A stretch of DNA of 8,058 nucleotides from the NCBI GenBank assembly GCA_017382615.1, contig JAFNZX010000299.1:1-8058 (forward strand), in the 5' to 3' direction. This DNA is from Clostridia bacterium (GTDB lineage Bacteria > Bacillota > Clostridia > Oscillospirales > CAG-272). Numbering within the stretch: position 1 is the first letter of the stretch; each line of letters opens with the position of its first letter. The notes beneath the pieces were generated by a model. It was given only the letters and a program-made list of their open reading frames with translations. It made no database searches and was not told the DNA's origin. Position numbers and translations under genes: made by a program. Shown piece after piece: positions 1 to 5,644 of this stretch.

Positions 1-12
1 AAGAGCAGGACG

Positions 13-38
13 AAAAAAGCCACCGTTGCCGGTGGCTT
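13..38 (-). terminator. Intrinsic terminator after the kinase gene
   Basis: On the minus strand an 8-bp perfect stem (AAGCCACC pairing with GGTGGCTT, plus-strand 17-24 and 31-38) with a six-base loop runs straight into six T residues (complement of 13-18). This is the classic rho-independent layout and lies about 80 nt beyond the stop of the kinase gene, so it probably ends the whole minus-strand unit. On the plus strand the stem is followed only by TTCTTTC, so weak termination of converging transcription is possible but less certain. Confidence 0.85.
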
Positions 39-87
39 CTTTCAAATTTGCCGTTATTCCCGCAGCCTCATGTCGGCTCTATTTTAT

Positions 88-115
88 TCGGGCGCATATA
101 GAATACGCCCCTACG
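88..115. repeat. Short GGGCG...CGCCC inverted repeat, dispersed-repeat type
   Basis: Plus-strand 90-94 (GGGCG) pairs with 106-110 (CGCCC), and after one mismatch two or three A/T pairs extend the stem; the right arm is followed by CCTACG. The form 'GTAGGGGCG...CGCCCG' (minus-strand reading) resembles small palindromic units that I recall as abundant in intergenic DNA of gut Clostridia. It sits between the kinase stop and the terminator, where such units are often found. Membership of a repeated family cannot be shown from one copy. Confidence 0.45.
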
Positions 116-117
116 GA

Positions 118-699
118 TCAATTATGTATCTGTCTTGTATAGCTTGCCTCGTCTGCCACGTAGCTCTCGTAAGCAGCCACGATGATGTCAATGATCTCAT
201 CGGGCGTGCGGCGGGTGGTGTCCACGATCAGGTCAAAGTTGTTGAAATCGTAGTAGTCCACGCCGTAGATCTGCATGAATCTCGCCTGCTCTACCTGGCT
301 GCGCTCGATCAGCTTATCGCAAGCCTCCTTTTCGTCGGCATAAAACTCCTCGCAACCGCGCTGGTTGAGCATGACGCGTCTTGCCGCCTCGCAGGGCTCG
401 ATGGTCAAAAAGATCTTGAACGACTTCTCTGCAAAGTGCCAAGCCATGCGCGAATCAAAGATCAGCTTGTCCTGCGCGCGCTCAATAGAAAGCTGCTTGA
501 CCGCATCGTCAATGACGTAATCCAAGGAAGGGTCCTCGCGCAATCTCTTGTTGAGCTCCAGCGTGGTAATGCCCATTTTTCTGGCGACCTCGCGCTGAAA
601 TGCGCCCGTGCTGTAGATTTCAAATCCGTATCTGTCCTTGAGCAGATTGCAAATGGTGGACTTGCCGCTGCCAAGCTTGCCTGTAATGGAAATTAACAT
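118..699 (-). CDS. Cytidylate kinase-like P-loop nucleoside/nucleotide kinase
   Basis: This 193-aa protein has the NMP-kinase fold seen in archaeal-type cytidylate kinases. A Walker A loop (GKLGSGKST, residues 7-15) opens the protein. The FDSRMAWHF segment (81-89) matches the position of the 'DGR/EGR' substrate-binding region, followed by the KIFLTI strand (95-100) and the Arg-rich EAARR lid entry (104-108). Later the segments RSQVEQARF (133-141) and YGVDYYDFNNFDLIVDT (145-161) match the 'E..R...yYgiD..D...yDlviDT' pattern of archaeal-type Cmk. The expected reaction is ATP-dependent phosphorylation of CMP/dCMP or a similar substrate in the cytosol; the exact substrate is inferred. It starts 33 nt after the pcrA stop with a GGAGG site 10 nt upstream, so it is probably co-transcribed with pcrA, and it is the last gene before the terminator. 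It need not be the cell's main Cmk: bacterial Cmk is usually longer (about 220 aa) with a different core. Confidence 0.75.
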   Translation of the reverse strand: MLISITGKLGSGKSTICNLLKDRYGFEIYSTGAFQREVARKMGITTLELNKRLREDPSLDYVIDDAVKQLSIERAQDKLIFDSRMAWHFAEKSFKIFLTIEPCEAARRVMLNQRGCEEFYADEKEACDKLIERSQVEQARFMQIYGVDYYDFNNFDLIVDTTRRTPDEIIDIIVAAYESYVADEASYTRQIHN

Positions 700-709
700 A
701 GTATGTATG

Positions 710-714
710 CCTCC
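710..714 (-). promoter_or_regulatory. Shine-Dalgarno site of the kinase gene
   Basis: The minus strand reads GGAGG here, 10 nt before the ATG at 699. It supports the chosen start and independent translation initiation despite the short gap after pcrA. Confidence 0.8.
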
Positions 715-732
715 GAATTTATTTTTACAATA

Positions 733-3177
733 TTATATTTTTCTGAGCTTTGCGTAGGTTGCCATGAGCTTCTTTGTGCCAACCTTATCAAACATGACCT
801 CGTAGAGCACGTCCGCACCCATATTCTTGACCGACAAAATCTCGCCCTCGCCAAAGGTCATATGGCGCACGCGGTCACCGGGTGCAAGCACTTCCCTCTT
901 GCCTCCCTGTGCCGCTGCTGCGGGTGTGGGCGTGGGCTGCGGCTTGCGCACGGTGTAGTTGCCTGCAGGGCTTGTTTGCCGTGCGGTCGCAGGTGCTTTG
1001 TTCTGCGATTCGGAATAGTAGGTTTTGAAAACGGGCTGCTGGCTGTAGGGATTGCGTGCCTGCGGCTCCTCGTACTTTTCAATAAGCGCCGAGGGGATCT
1101 CGGACACGAATCTTGAAAGAGGGTTATACGTCGTGCGACCGTACAAAAGGCGCGACTTGGTGTGATAGATATAGATCTTTTTCTTGGCGCGCGTCAGTGC
1201 CACGTAGGCAAGTCTGCGCTCCTCCTCCATCTCGTCCGTGCCTGCGGTGATGGTCTGCATCCCCGGGAACAAGCCGTCCTCCATACCGGGCAGGAACACG
1301 ATGGGGAATTCCAAGCCCTTTGCGCTGTGCACGGTCATCATGACCACGGCATCCGCGCTTTCGTCGTATCTGTCCACGTCGGCAACCAGCGCGTTTTCCT
1401 CCAAAAAGCCTGTCAAAGTAGGCTCTGTATCCTCCTCGGTACGAGATTCGTACTCGACCATAGCCGACTTAAACTCGTTCAAGTTGTCAAGTCTGTCCTT
1501 TTCCTGCTCACCGCCGTCGATCAGCATCTGGCGGTAACCCGTGCGGTCGGCAACCTGATCAAACAGCTCGCCCAGCGGCATCTTTCCCACAAGCGCGGTC
1601 AGCTCGTTAATCACAGCCGTGAAATTCATCAAAGCCACCGCCGAGCGCGAAAGCGCGGCATAGCGGTTAGCGTTTTGCATAACCTCAAACATGGAGCAGC
1701 CCTGCTCTTCGGCGATTGCCTCCACTGCCTCCAGGGTGCGGTCACCGATCTTGCGTCTTGGCTCGTTGATCACGCGCAAAAGCCTTTCACGGTCGTTATG
1801 GTTGACCAAAAGCTGCAGGTACGCCACGATATCACGGATTTCCTTGCGGTCCGAGAAACGCACGCCGCCCAAAATTCTGTAAGGCAGCGCACTCTTTGCA
1901 AAGGCACGCTCAATGCTGCTTGCCTGCGCGTTGGTACGGTACAAAACGGCAAAATCGCGGTAATGGTATTCCCCTGCAGCCACGGCACGGTTGACCACGG
2001 AGATGATCTCTCTTGCCTCAAAATCCTGCGTTTCCAGCTGCTTTAAATAAATTTTATCGCCCTTATCGCCCGCCGTCCACAGCGTTTTGCCCTTTCTGCC
2101 CGAGTTGTGCGATATGACCTCGTTTGCCGCATCCAGAATGGTCTGCGTGGAACGGTAATTCTGCTCCAGCTTGATCACGGTTGCGTTATCATAAACGCGG
2201 TCAAAATTCAGAATATTCTCAATGGTCGCGCCGCGGAAACGGTAGATACTCTGGTCGTCGTCACCCACCACCATGACGTTGCGGTAGCCGCCGGAAAGCA
2301 GCTGCGTCAGCATAAACTGCGCGGTATTGGTATCCTGGTACTCGTCCACGCAAACGTACAAAAATCTGCGCTGGTAAGAAAGGCGCACGTCCTCGTGCTC
2401 GCGCAAGAGCGTGACGGTATTCATGATAATATCGTCAAAGTCCATGGCGTTGGAGGCACGCAGCGTGTCCTGATATTTCTTATAGATCTTGGCAATGCGC
2501 GAGCCGCGGAAATCATTGCCCATGAGCAGCTCAAAGGTTTCGGGGCTTTGCAGCTTTTCCTTGGCTGCGCTGATGGCAGCGATCACGCTCTTGATGGGAA
2601 ATTGCTTATCGTCTACGTTACACGCCTTCATGGCAGAGCCGACAGCCTTTTTGGTGTCGTCCGCATCGTAGATGGTAAATTCCTTCTGATACCCCAATCT
2701 CTCCCCGTAAATGCGCAGGATGCGCAGGCAGATTGAGTGGAAGGTGCCTGCCCAGATGTCCTTTGCCACGTCGGGATCGTCAAAGGTGCGGCTAAGACGC
2801 TCCTTCATTTCATTTGCCGCCTTATTGGTAAAGGTAAAGGTCAAAATTCTGTAGGGCGGGCAGGGCTGCTCGGCAAGCTCGGTTAAAATCTCTCCAATCT
2901 GCTCTGCGGGCAAATTGATCGCCTGCTCAAGACTTTCTATGTATTCCTCATCCACACCGCCCGGCACGCGATCCGTCATGTACGCATCCCCAAAGCGAAT
3001 GATATGCGCAATTCTCTTGACAAGCACGGTGGTCTTACCGCTTCCTGCGCCCGCCAACACCAAAAGAGGCCCGTTGACTGTGTAGATCGCCTTGCGCTGC
3101 ATGCCGTTCAGGCTTTGATAATACTTATCAAACAGTGCCCTTTTGGCTCTTTGAAATCTATCGTAATTATGCTGCAT
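733..3177 (-). CDS. pcrA: ATP-dependent DNA helicase PcrA/UvrD (SF1A)
   Basis: A complete 814-aa superfamily 1A 3'-5' helicase. Motifs run in order: Q-motif region NGMQRKAI (24-31), Walker A GAGSGKT (43-49), Ia TFTFTNKAA (113-121), Ib AGTFHS (143-148), Walker B DEYQDTN (278-284), III GDDDQSIYRFRGA (305-317), IV EQNYRST (338-344), V TVHSAKGLEF (615-624) and VI EEERRLAYVALTRAKK (651-666). All catalytic residues I expect are present. A Pro/Gln/Ala-rich linker (about 703-760) leads to a Tudor-like C-terminal domain (about 763-814, beginning LAPGDRVRH), which in PcrA/UvrD contacts RNA polymerase. The family acts in nucleotide excision repair, rolling-circle replication and clearing of transcription-replication conflicts. 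An extra acidic stretch of about 40 residues (66-107) lies between motifs I and Ia. The ATG follows AAAGG at a short spacing of about 5 nt; upstream lies a strong hairpin that may affect expression. Length is slightly above the usual 720-780. Confidence 0.97.
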   Translation of the reverse strand: MQHNYDRFQRAKRALFDKYYQSLNGMQRKAIYTVNGPLLVLAGAGSGKTTVLVKRIAHIIRFGDAYMTDRVPGGVDEEYIESLEQAINLPAEQIGEILTELAEQPCPPYRILTFTFTNKAANEMKERLSRTFDDPDVAKDIWAGTFHSICLRILRIYGERLGYQKEFTIYDADDTKKAVGSAMKACNVDDKQFPIKSVIAAISAAKEKLQSPETFELLMGNDFRGSRIAKIYKKYQDTLRASNAMDFDDIIMNTVTLLREHEDVRLSYQRRFLYVCVDEYQDTNTAQFMLTQLLSGGYRNVMVVGDDDQSIYRFRGATIENILNFDRVYDNATVIKLEQNYRSTQTILDAANEVISHNSGRKGKTLWTAGDKGDKIYLKQLETQDFEAREIISVVNRAVAAGEYHYRDFAVLYRTNAQASSIERAFAKSALPYRILGGVRFSDRKEIRDIVAYLQLLVNHNDRERLLRVINEPRRKIGDRTLEAVEAIAEEQGCSMFEVMQNANRYAALSRSAVALMNFTAVINELTALVGKMPLGELFDQVADRTGYRQMLIDGGEQEKDRLDNLNEFKSAMVEYESRTEEDTEPTLTGFLEENALVADVDRYDESADAVVMMTVHSAKGLEFPIVFLPGMEDGLFPGMQTITAGTDEMEEERRLAYVALTRAKKKIYIYHTKSRLLYGRTTYNPLSRFVSEIPSALIEKYEEPQARNPYSQQPVFKTYYSESQNKAPATARQTSPAGNYTVRKPQPTPTPAAAAQGGKREVLAPGDRVRHMTFGEGEILSVKNMGADVLYEVMFDKVGTKKLMATYAKLRKI

Positions 3178-3191
3178 ATTTTCCTTTCACA

Positions 3192-3221
3192 GCTTCTGCC
3201 GCACTTACGTGCGGCAGAAGC
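3192..3221 (-). other. Perfect 13-bp hairpin with GNRA loop, between the Asn/Gln gene and pcrA
   Basis: Plus-strand 3192-3204 (GCTTCTGCCGCAC) is exactly complementary to 3209-3221, with a four-base loop. Read on the minus (mRNA) strand the loop is GUAA, a GNRA tetraloop, giving a very stable structure. No T-run follows on the minus strand; instead the AAAGG ribosome site and ATG of pcrA come within 15 nt. It starts 16 nt after the stop of the Asn/Gln gene. It could protect the 3' end of that gene's mRNA, mark an RNA processing point, or reduce read-through into or translation of pcrA. On the plus strand only ACTTTTCC follows, a poor terminator tail. Confidence 0.8.
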
Positions 3222-3237
3222 ATTCAGACTTTTCCGA

Positions 3238-3348
3238 TTAGTTCTTCTTGTTCTGATTGTTGTTCTGGTTCTGGTTCTGATTGTTATTCTGATTCTGATT
3301 CTGATTGTTGTTCTGGTTCTTATTCTGATTCTGGTTCTGATTCTGCAT
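3238..3348 (-). CDS. Asn/Gln-repeat microprotein, 36 aa
   Basis: The reading frame from the ATG at 3348 to the TAA at 3238-3240 gives 36 residues: 20 Asn, 12 Gln, 3 Lys and the initiator Met, with no other residue. NNN blocks fall at residues 13-15, 21-23 and 29-31, an exact 8-residue spacing of the unit NNNQNQNQ; the C-terminus is NKKN. All Gln codons are CAG and all Lys codons AAG, while Asn uses both AAT and AAC. AGGAG (3358-3362) lies 9 nt before the ATG, which argues for real translation. In-frame ATGs also exist at 3372 (adds MKKQENYS, with AGGGG upstream) and 3387 (adds five more residues, no clear site), so 44 or 49 aa are alternatives. It lies between the 491-aa membrane gene and pcrA. 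I recognise no named family. Asn/Gln-rich short proteins are known among spore proteins (gamma-type SASP in Bacillus), but this has none of that family's sequence, so any spore role is only a guess. The sequence predicts a disordered or amyloid-prone, weakly basic peptide without a signal peptide. Confidence 0.7.
   Translation of the reverse strand: MQNQNQNQNKNQNNNQNQNQNNNQNQNQNNNQNKKN
3241..3345 (-). repeat. Degenerate CAGAAY hexamer / 24-nt tandem repeat
   Basis: Nearly the whole coding part of the Asn/Gln gene is built of CAG AAY hexamers interrupted by AAY AAY steps. A 24-nt higher period is visible: minus-strand units at 3289-3312 and 3265-3288 both encode NNNQNQNQ, and 3241-3264 encodes the diverged last copy NNNQNKKN. 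All periods are multiples of three, so copy-number changes would keep the frame. Differences between units are mostly AAT/AAC synonymous changes. Confidence 0.85.
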
Positions 3349-3407
3349 ACTGTAATTCTCCTGTTTTTTCATTTTTCCCCTTTTCATGGGGTCAAGGACA
3401 GTATGCA
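3344..3407 (-). promoter_or_regulatory. 10-bp inverted repeat enclosing the translation start of the Asn/Gln gene
   Basis: Plus-strand TGCATACTGT (3344-3353) is perfectly complementary to ACAGTATGCA (3398-3407), with 44 bases between. On the mRNA the 3' arm contains the AUG at 3348, and the loop holds the AGGAG site and both alternative upstream ATGs. A nested CCCC/GGGG pair (3388-3391 with 3377-3380) could cover the AGGGG site of the start at 3372. If it folds, it would hide the start codon, suggesting translational control; chance pairing or a DNA-level operator remain possible. Confidence 0.4.
3358..3362 (-). promoter_or_regulatory. Shine-Dalgarno site deciding the Asn/Gln gene start
   Basis: AGGAG on the minus strand lies 9 nt before the ATG at 3348, an ideal spacing, and favours this start over the in-frame ATGs at 3372 and 3387. 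If translation began at 3372, the same bases would be read as part of the Gln-Glu codons of the longer N-terminus. Confidence 0.6.
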
Positions 3408-3422
3408 CAGTTCCCGCGACTT

Positions 3423-4898
3423 TTATTCAGTCTGTGCTTCGTAAGTGATACCTGACAGCATATAACGGTTGCTCAGCTGCTCCATGATATCGTTGTTCTT
3501 CTCGGAGAACACCACCACGAGCACCACGCCAAGGAACAGGTCAATCACCCACCAAAGCGATGCCAGCACGCGATACCAGTCGCCTCCCATGCCACTGAAC
3601 GGCAGCATAACGGTATAGGCAACGCTGCCCAGCGCGCAAATCACGGTCATGATCAGCACGGGCCAAAGTCCGCGGATCAGCTGCTTATGAATGGCATTCA
3701 TGCGCCCATAGGTCTGCATATCCACGTGCTTTACCTCATACCCCGTATGCAAGCGAATGACGTCGCGCAGACATCCAAGCACGCCAAGCACACTGAGCAC
3801 AAACAGCACAGCTCCAATGGCACTCAATACAATGGAAACAATGTGTGCATTGGTCGCTTCAGCACCGTTAAGTGCAGCTTGAGCGGTATATTCCTCAATT
3901 TTAAAATAGCGGATCTGCCAAAACCACTCCACCGCACTCTGCAGTGCGTAGGCAGCCAGCACAGCCACGCTTGCCTTCCAGGTAGGGGCATAATGCCGCA
4001 GTGCCAGCACGCCTGCCGCAAGACAAAACGCACACAGCACGTCAGGCAGAATATTGACCCCATCCATGGGAAGATCCAACGACAGCATCATGCCAAGCAG
4101 CAAAAAGAACGAGCCGAGCTTGTATCTCCTTGCCACAAACAGATCCTTGTTTGGATAAACGTCGCGCATATACTGCGCGTGCAAAGCGTCCACAAATTCA
4201 CGGTCACGCAGCACGCCAACATAGTAGCGCAGCGCAAGCAGCAGCCACACAATACCGATTACTGCGCCAAGCAGCACGGCAGCTACGCGGAACATCCACA
4301 CGTAAACGTACAGATTGATGGCTTTGTCCGAATGCTCGGTCAGCACCGAGAACTCGGGCAGCACGTTGAGCGTCACCTTAAGCACGGCAAACACCGCTGT
4401 CATAAAGGAAAAGCTCTCTGTCGCGGTCACGGCGGTATTGCCGTCAAATTCGGATTTTCTCTTGATGATAAGTGACCACAGCTTGGCAGCCGCAGTGGGG
4501 CGGAACACGCTCTTCCCTACGCCGACGCGAGAGCCTGCATAGATCAAGCCCTCAAACAGGTGGCTGTACGCGGGCAGCAGCGTCATCAGCTCCAGCACGC
4601 CAAATACAAAATTGCCAAGCAGCATGGTAGTGGGACGGTCAGTAGAATTGACCAAGCCAAACAGCACCACCACGAACGCAAGACGCGCGGCACTGATGGC
4701 TACCATGCGATGAAAGCGCTTTGCGCTCTCCTCAAAGTGATGATTGAGATAGGAGAGCGAGGAAAGCCCCATCGACAGCATCATATAACCGATAACGTCG
4801 GGCAGCAGGTCAAACACCGCAATATCGGGATTAAACAAGAACAAAGGCGACAGCGCGATGAGCAAAAAGCCCATGCGCTTTCTCGGGCGGATCTGCAT
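3423..4898 (-). CDS. Multi-pass membrane protein with duplicated six-helix unit, function unknown
   Basis: A 491-aa protein of unknown function with about twelve hydrophobic segments, roughly at residues 10-22, 31-48, 65-83, 93-115, 163-180, 203-227, 264-277, 283-300, 309-323, 352-376, 408-431 and 444-464. The two halves look alike. FNPDIAVFDLLPDVIGYMML (22-41) corresponds to DLPMDGVNILPDVLCAFCL (275-293), each at the second helix of its half. Each half also ends with a long helix leading into a charged stretch (FVDALHAQYM at 235-244, IMEQLSNRYM at 471-480). This suggests an internal duplication. The LPD(V/F)IG motif is one I associate with uncharacterised Clostridia membrane proteins; no transporter signature, catalytic motif or signal peptide is evident. 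The short Arg/Lys-rich N-terminus predicts it stays inside the cell. AAGGAG lies 11 nt before the ATG. The gene begins 32 nt after the stop of the 234-aa membrane gene, so co-expression is likely. Confidence 0.85.
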   Translation of the reverse strand: MQIRPRKRMGFLLIALSPLFLFNPDIAVFDLLPDVIGYMMLSMGLSSLSYLNHHFEESAKRFHRMVAISAARLAFVVVLFGLVNSTDRPTTMLLGNFVFGVLELMTLLPAYSHLFEGLIYAGSRVGVGKSVFRPTAAAKLWSLIIKRKSEFDGNTAVTATESFSFMTAVFAVLKVTLNVLPEFSVLTEHSDKAINLYVYVWMFRVAAVLLGAVIGIVWLLLALRYYVGVLRDREFVDALHAQYMRDVYPNKDLFVARRYKLGSFFLLLGMMLSLDLPMDGVNILPDVLCAFCLAAGVLALRHYAPTWKASVAVLAAYALQSAVEWFWQIRYFKIEEYTAQAALNGAEATNAHIVSIVLSAIGAVLFVLSVLGVLGCLRDVIRLHTGYEVKHVDMQTYGRMNAIHKQLIRGLWPVLIMTVICALGSVAYTVMLPFSGMGGDWYRVLASLWWVIDLFLGVVLVVVFSEKNNDIMEQLSNRYMLSGITYEAQTE

Positions 4899-4909
4899 AC
4901 GTATTCCCT

Positions 4910-4915
4910 CTCCTT
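4910..4915 (-). promoter_or_regulatory. Shine-Dalgarno site of the 491-aa membrane protein gene
   Basis: The minus strand reads AAGGAG here, followed by GAGGG-like purines, with 11 nt to the ATG at 4898. It fixes the start and contrasts with the preceding 234-aa gene, which lacks such a site. Confidence 0.7.
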
Positions 4916-4930
4916 TCTTGGTAAATCAAA

Positions 4931-5635
4931 TTATTTTTTCTTTTTCTTGTGTTTATTTTGGTTTCTTTTCTCACGCGCAGCCGCTTCCTTCTCTCTGGCA
5001 AGTCTGTCGCGCTCGTCCATTTTCTCGCGCATTTCATTGACAAATGCAAATTTGGAGGGCTTGCGCTCCATGTCCTCATCCCCCTCCGGGCAAATGTACA
5101 TATAGCAAGTAAACAAATTGACCAGCTGAAAGATCGCCCATACAAACTGCAAGAGAAACGCAATCAGCGACAAGAGCTGCAGACCCATGCCCGCAAGCTC
5201 CAGCGCAATTGCCACGACAAAGGTGCTAACCTGCACGCCCACAAGCCAAAGCCCCCAATCTGCCCTTTTTGCAATAGCGGGCAACTCCAGCTCAGACGCA
5301 AAGCCGCGCAGCTCCTTTAAAAACACGAAATGGAAGCAAAGGATCAAAGCACTTTCCAGCATGCTGACAACAGCACTGACAGTAGTACCAAAGATCGGCA
5401 GCTCGGGTGCTGCCGCGCCAAGATAAGGCAACAGCCCCATCACGCTGCCCGCCACGTGATAAAGGCAGCATACGCCAAGCGGGATCAGCCACCATGCCGC
5501 CCGCATAAAAGCAGGACGGTAGTCCTTGAGCTTACCCAGCGCCCACGCAATGCCTGCGTATCCAATGACGTGCAGATACGAAAGCGGCACGAAAAATGCT
5601 AAAAAATATGCTAAAAACAGTATTCCGAATCCCAT
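4931..5635 (-). CDS. Six-helix membrane protein with charged, Lys-rich tail, function unknown
   Basis: A 234-aa protein with about six hydrophobic helices (near residues 2-18, 21-36, 46-62, 86-108, 128-148 and 152-178) followed by a hydrophilic tail (about 183-234). The tail has alternating Glu/Arg/Lys likely to form a helix (200-224) and ends in HKKKKK. The start of the second helix, YLHVIGYAGIAWALGKL (20-36), resembles the LLPDVIGYMMLSMGLSSL region of the neighbouring 491-aa protein, so this may be a single copy of the unit that is doubled there. I recognise no named family. The ATG lies 9 nt after the secA stop codon and has no clear Shine-Dalgarno sequence, so translation probably depends on ribosomes finishing secA. 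The next Met is at residue 44, past the first two helices, which supports this start. The basic tail would lie in the cytosol and might bind nucleic acid, ribosomes or acidic lipids; that is conjecture. Confidence 0.8.
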   Translation of the reverse strand: MGFGILFLAYFLAFFVPLSYLHVIGYAGIAWALGKLKDYRPAFMRAAWWLIPLGVCCLYHVAGSVMGLLPYLGAAAPELPIFGTTVSAVVSMLESALILCFHFVFLKELRGFASELELPAIAKRADWGLWLVGVQVSTFVVAIALELAGMGLQLLSLIAFLLQFVWAIFQLVNLFTCYMYICPEGDEDMERKPSKFAFVNEMREKMDERDRLAREKEAAAREKRNQNKHKKKKK

Positions 5636-5644
5636 AGTGATTGC

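Noticed and set aside
70..696. Long plus-strand open frame opposite the kinase gene
   Set aside because: The opposite strand encodes a protein with a Walker A loop and kinase motifs; the plus frame has none and is an antisense shadow. Similar long antisense frames opposite pcrA, the membrane genes and secA were dropped for the same reason.
732..737. Perfect TATAAT on the minus strand before the kinase gene
   Set aside because: It overlaps the last codons and stop of pcrA, and no TTGACA-like box lies at the correct distance; AT-rich stop region explains it.
3192..3221. Intrinsic terminator at the hairpin before pcrA
   Set aside because: There is no T-run after the stem on the minus strand; the pcrA ribosome site follows instead, and the plus strand has only a short, displaced T stretch.
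3241..3345. CRISPR-like array
   Set aside because: Units are very short, adjacent and without unique spacers, and they keep a reading frame with a ribosome site; it is a coding tandem repeat.
3390..3395. TTGACC as a -35 box for the Asn/Gln gene
   Set aside because: No convincing -10 hexamer lies 16-18 nt downstream; a promoter here cannot be supported by sequence alone.
3004..3444. Plus-strand open frames over the repeat, giving Leu/Ile/Val-rich or Ser/Asp-rich stretches
   Set aside because: They are complements of the CAG-AAY array and of the pcrA and membrane-gene ends; no ribosome site or sensible protein is seen.
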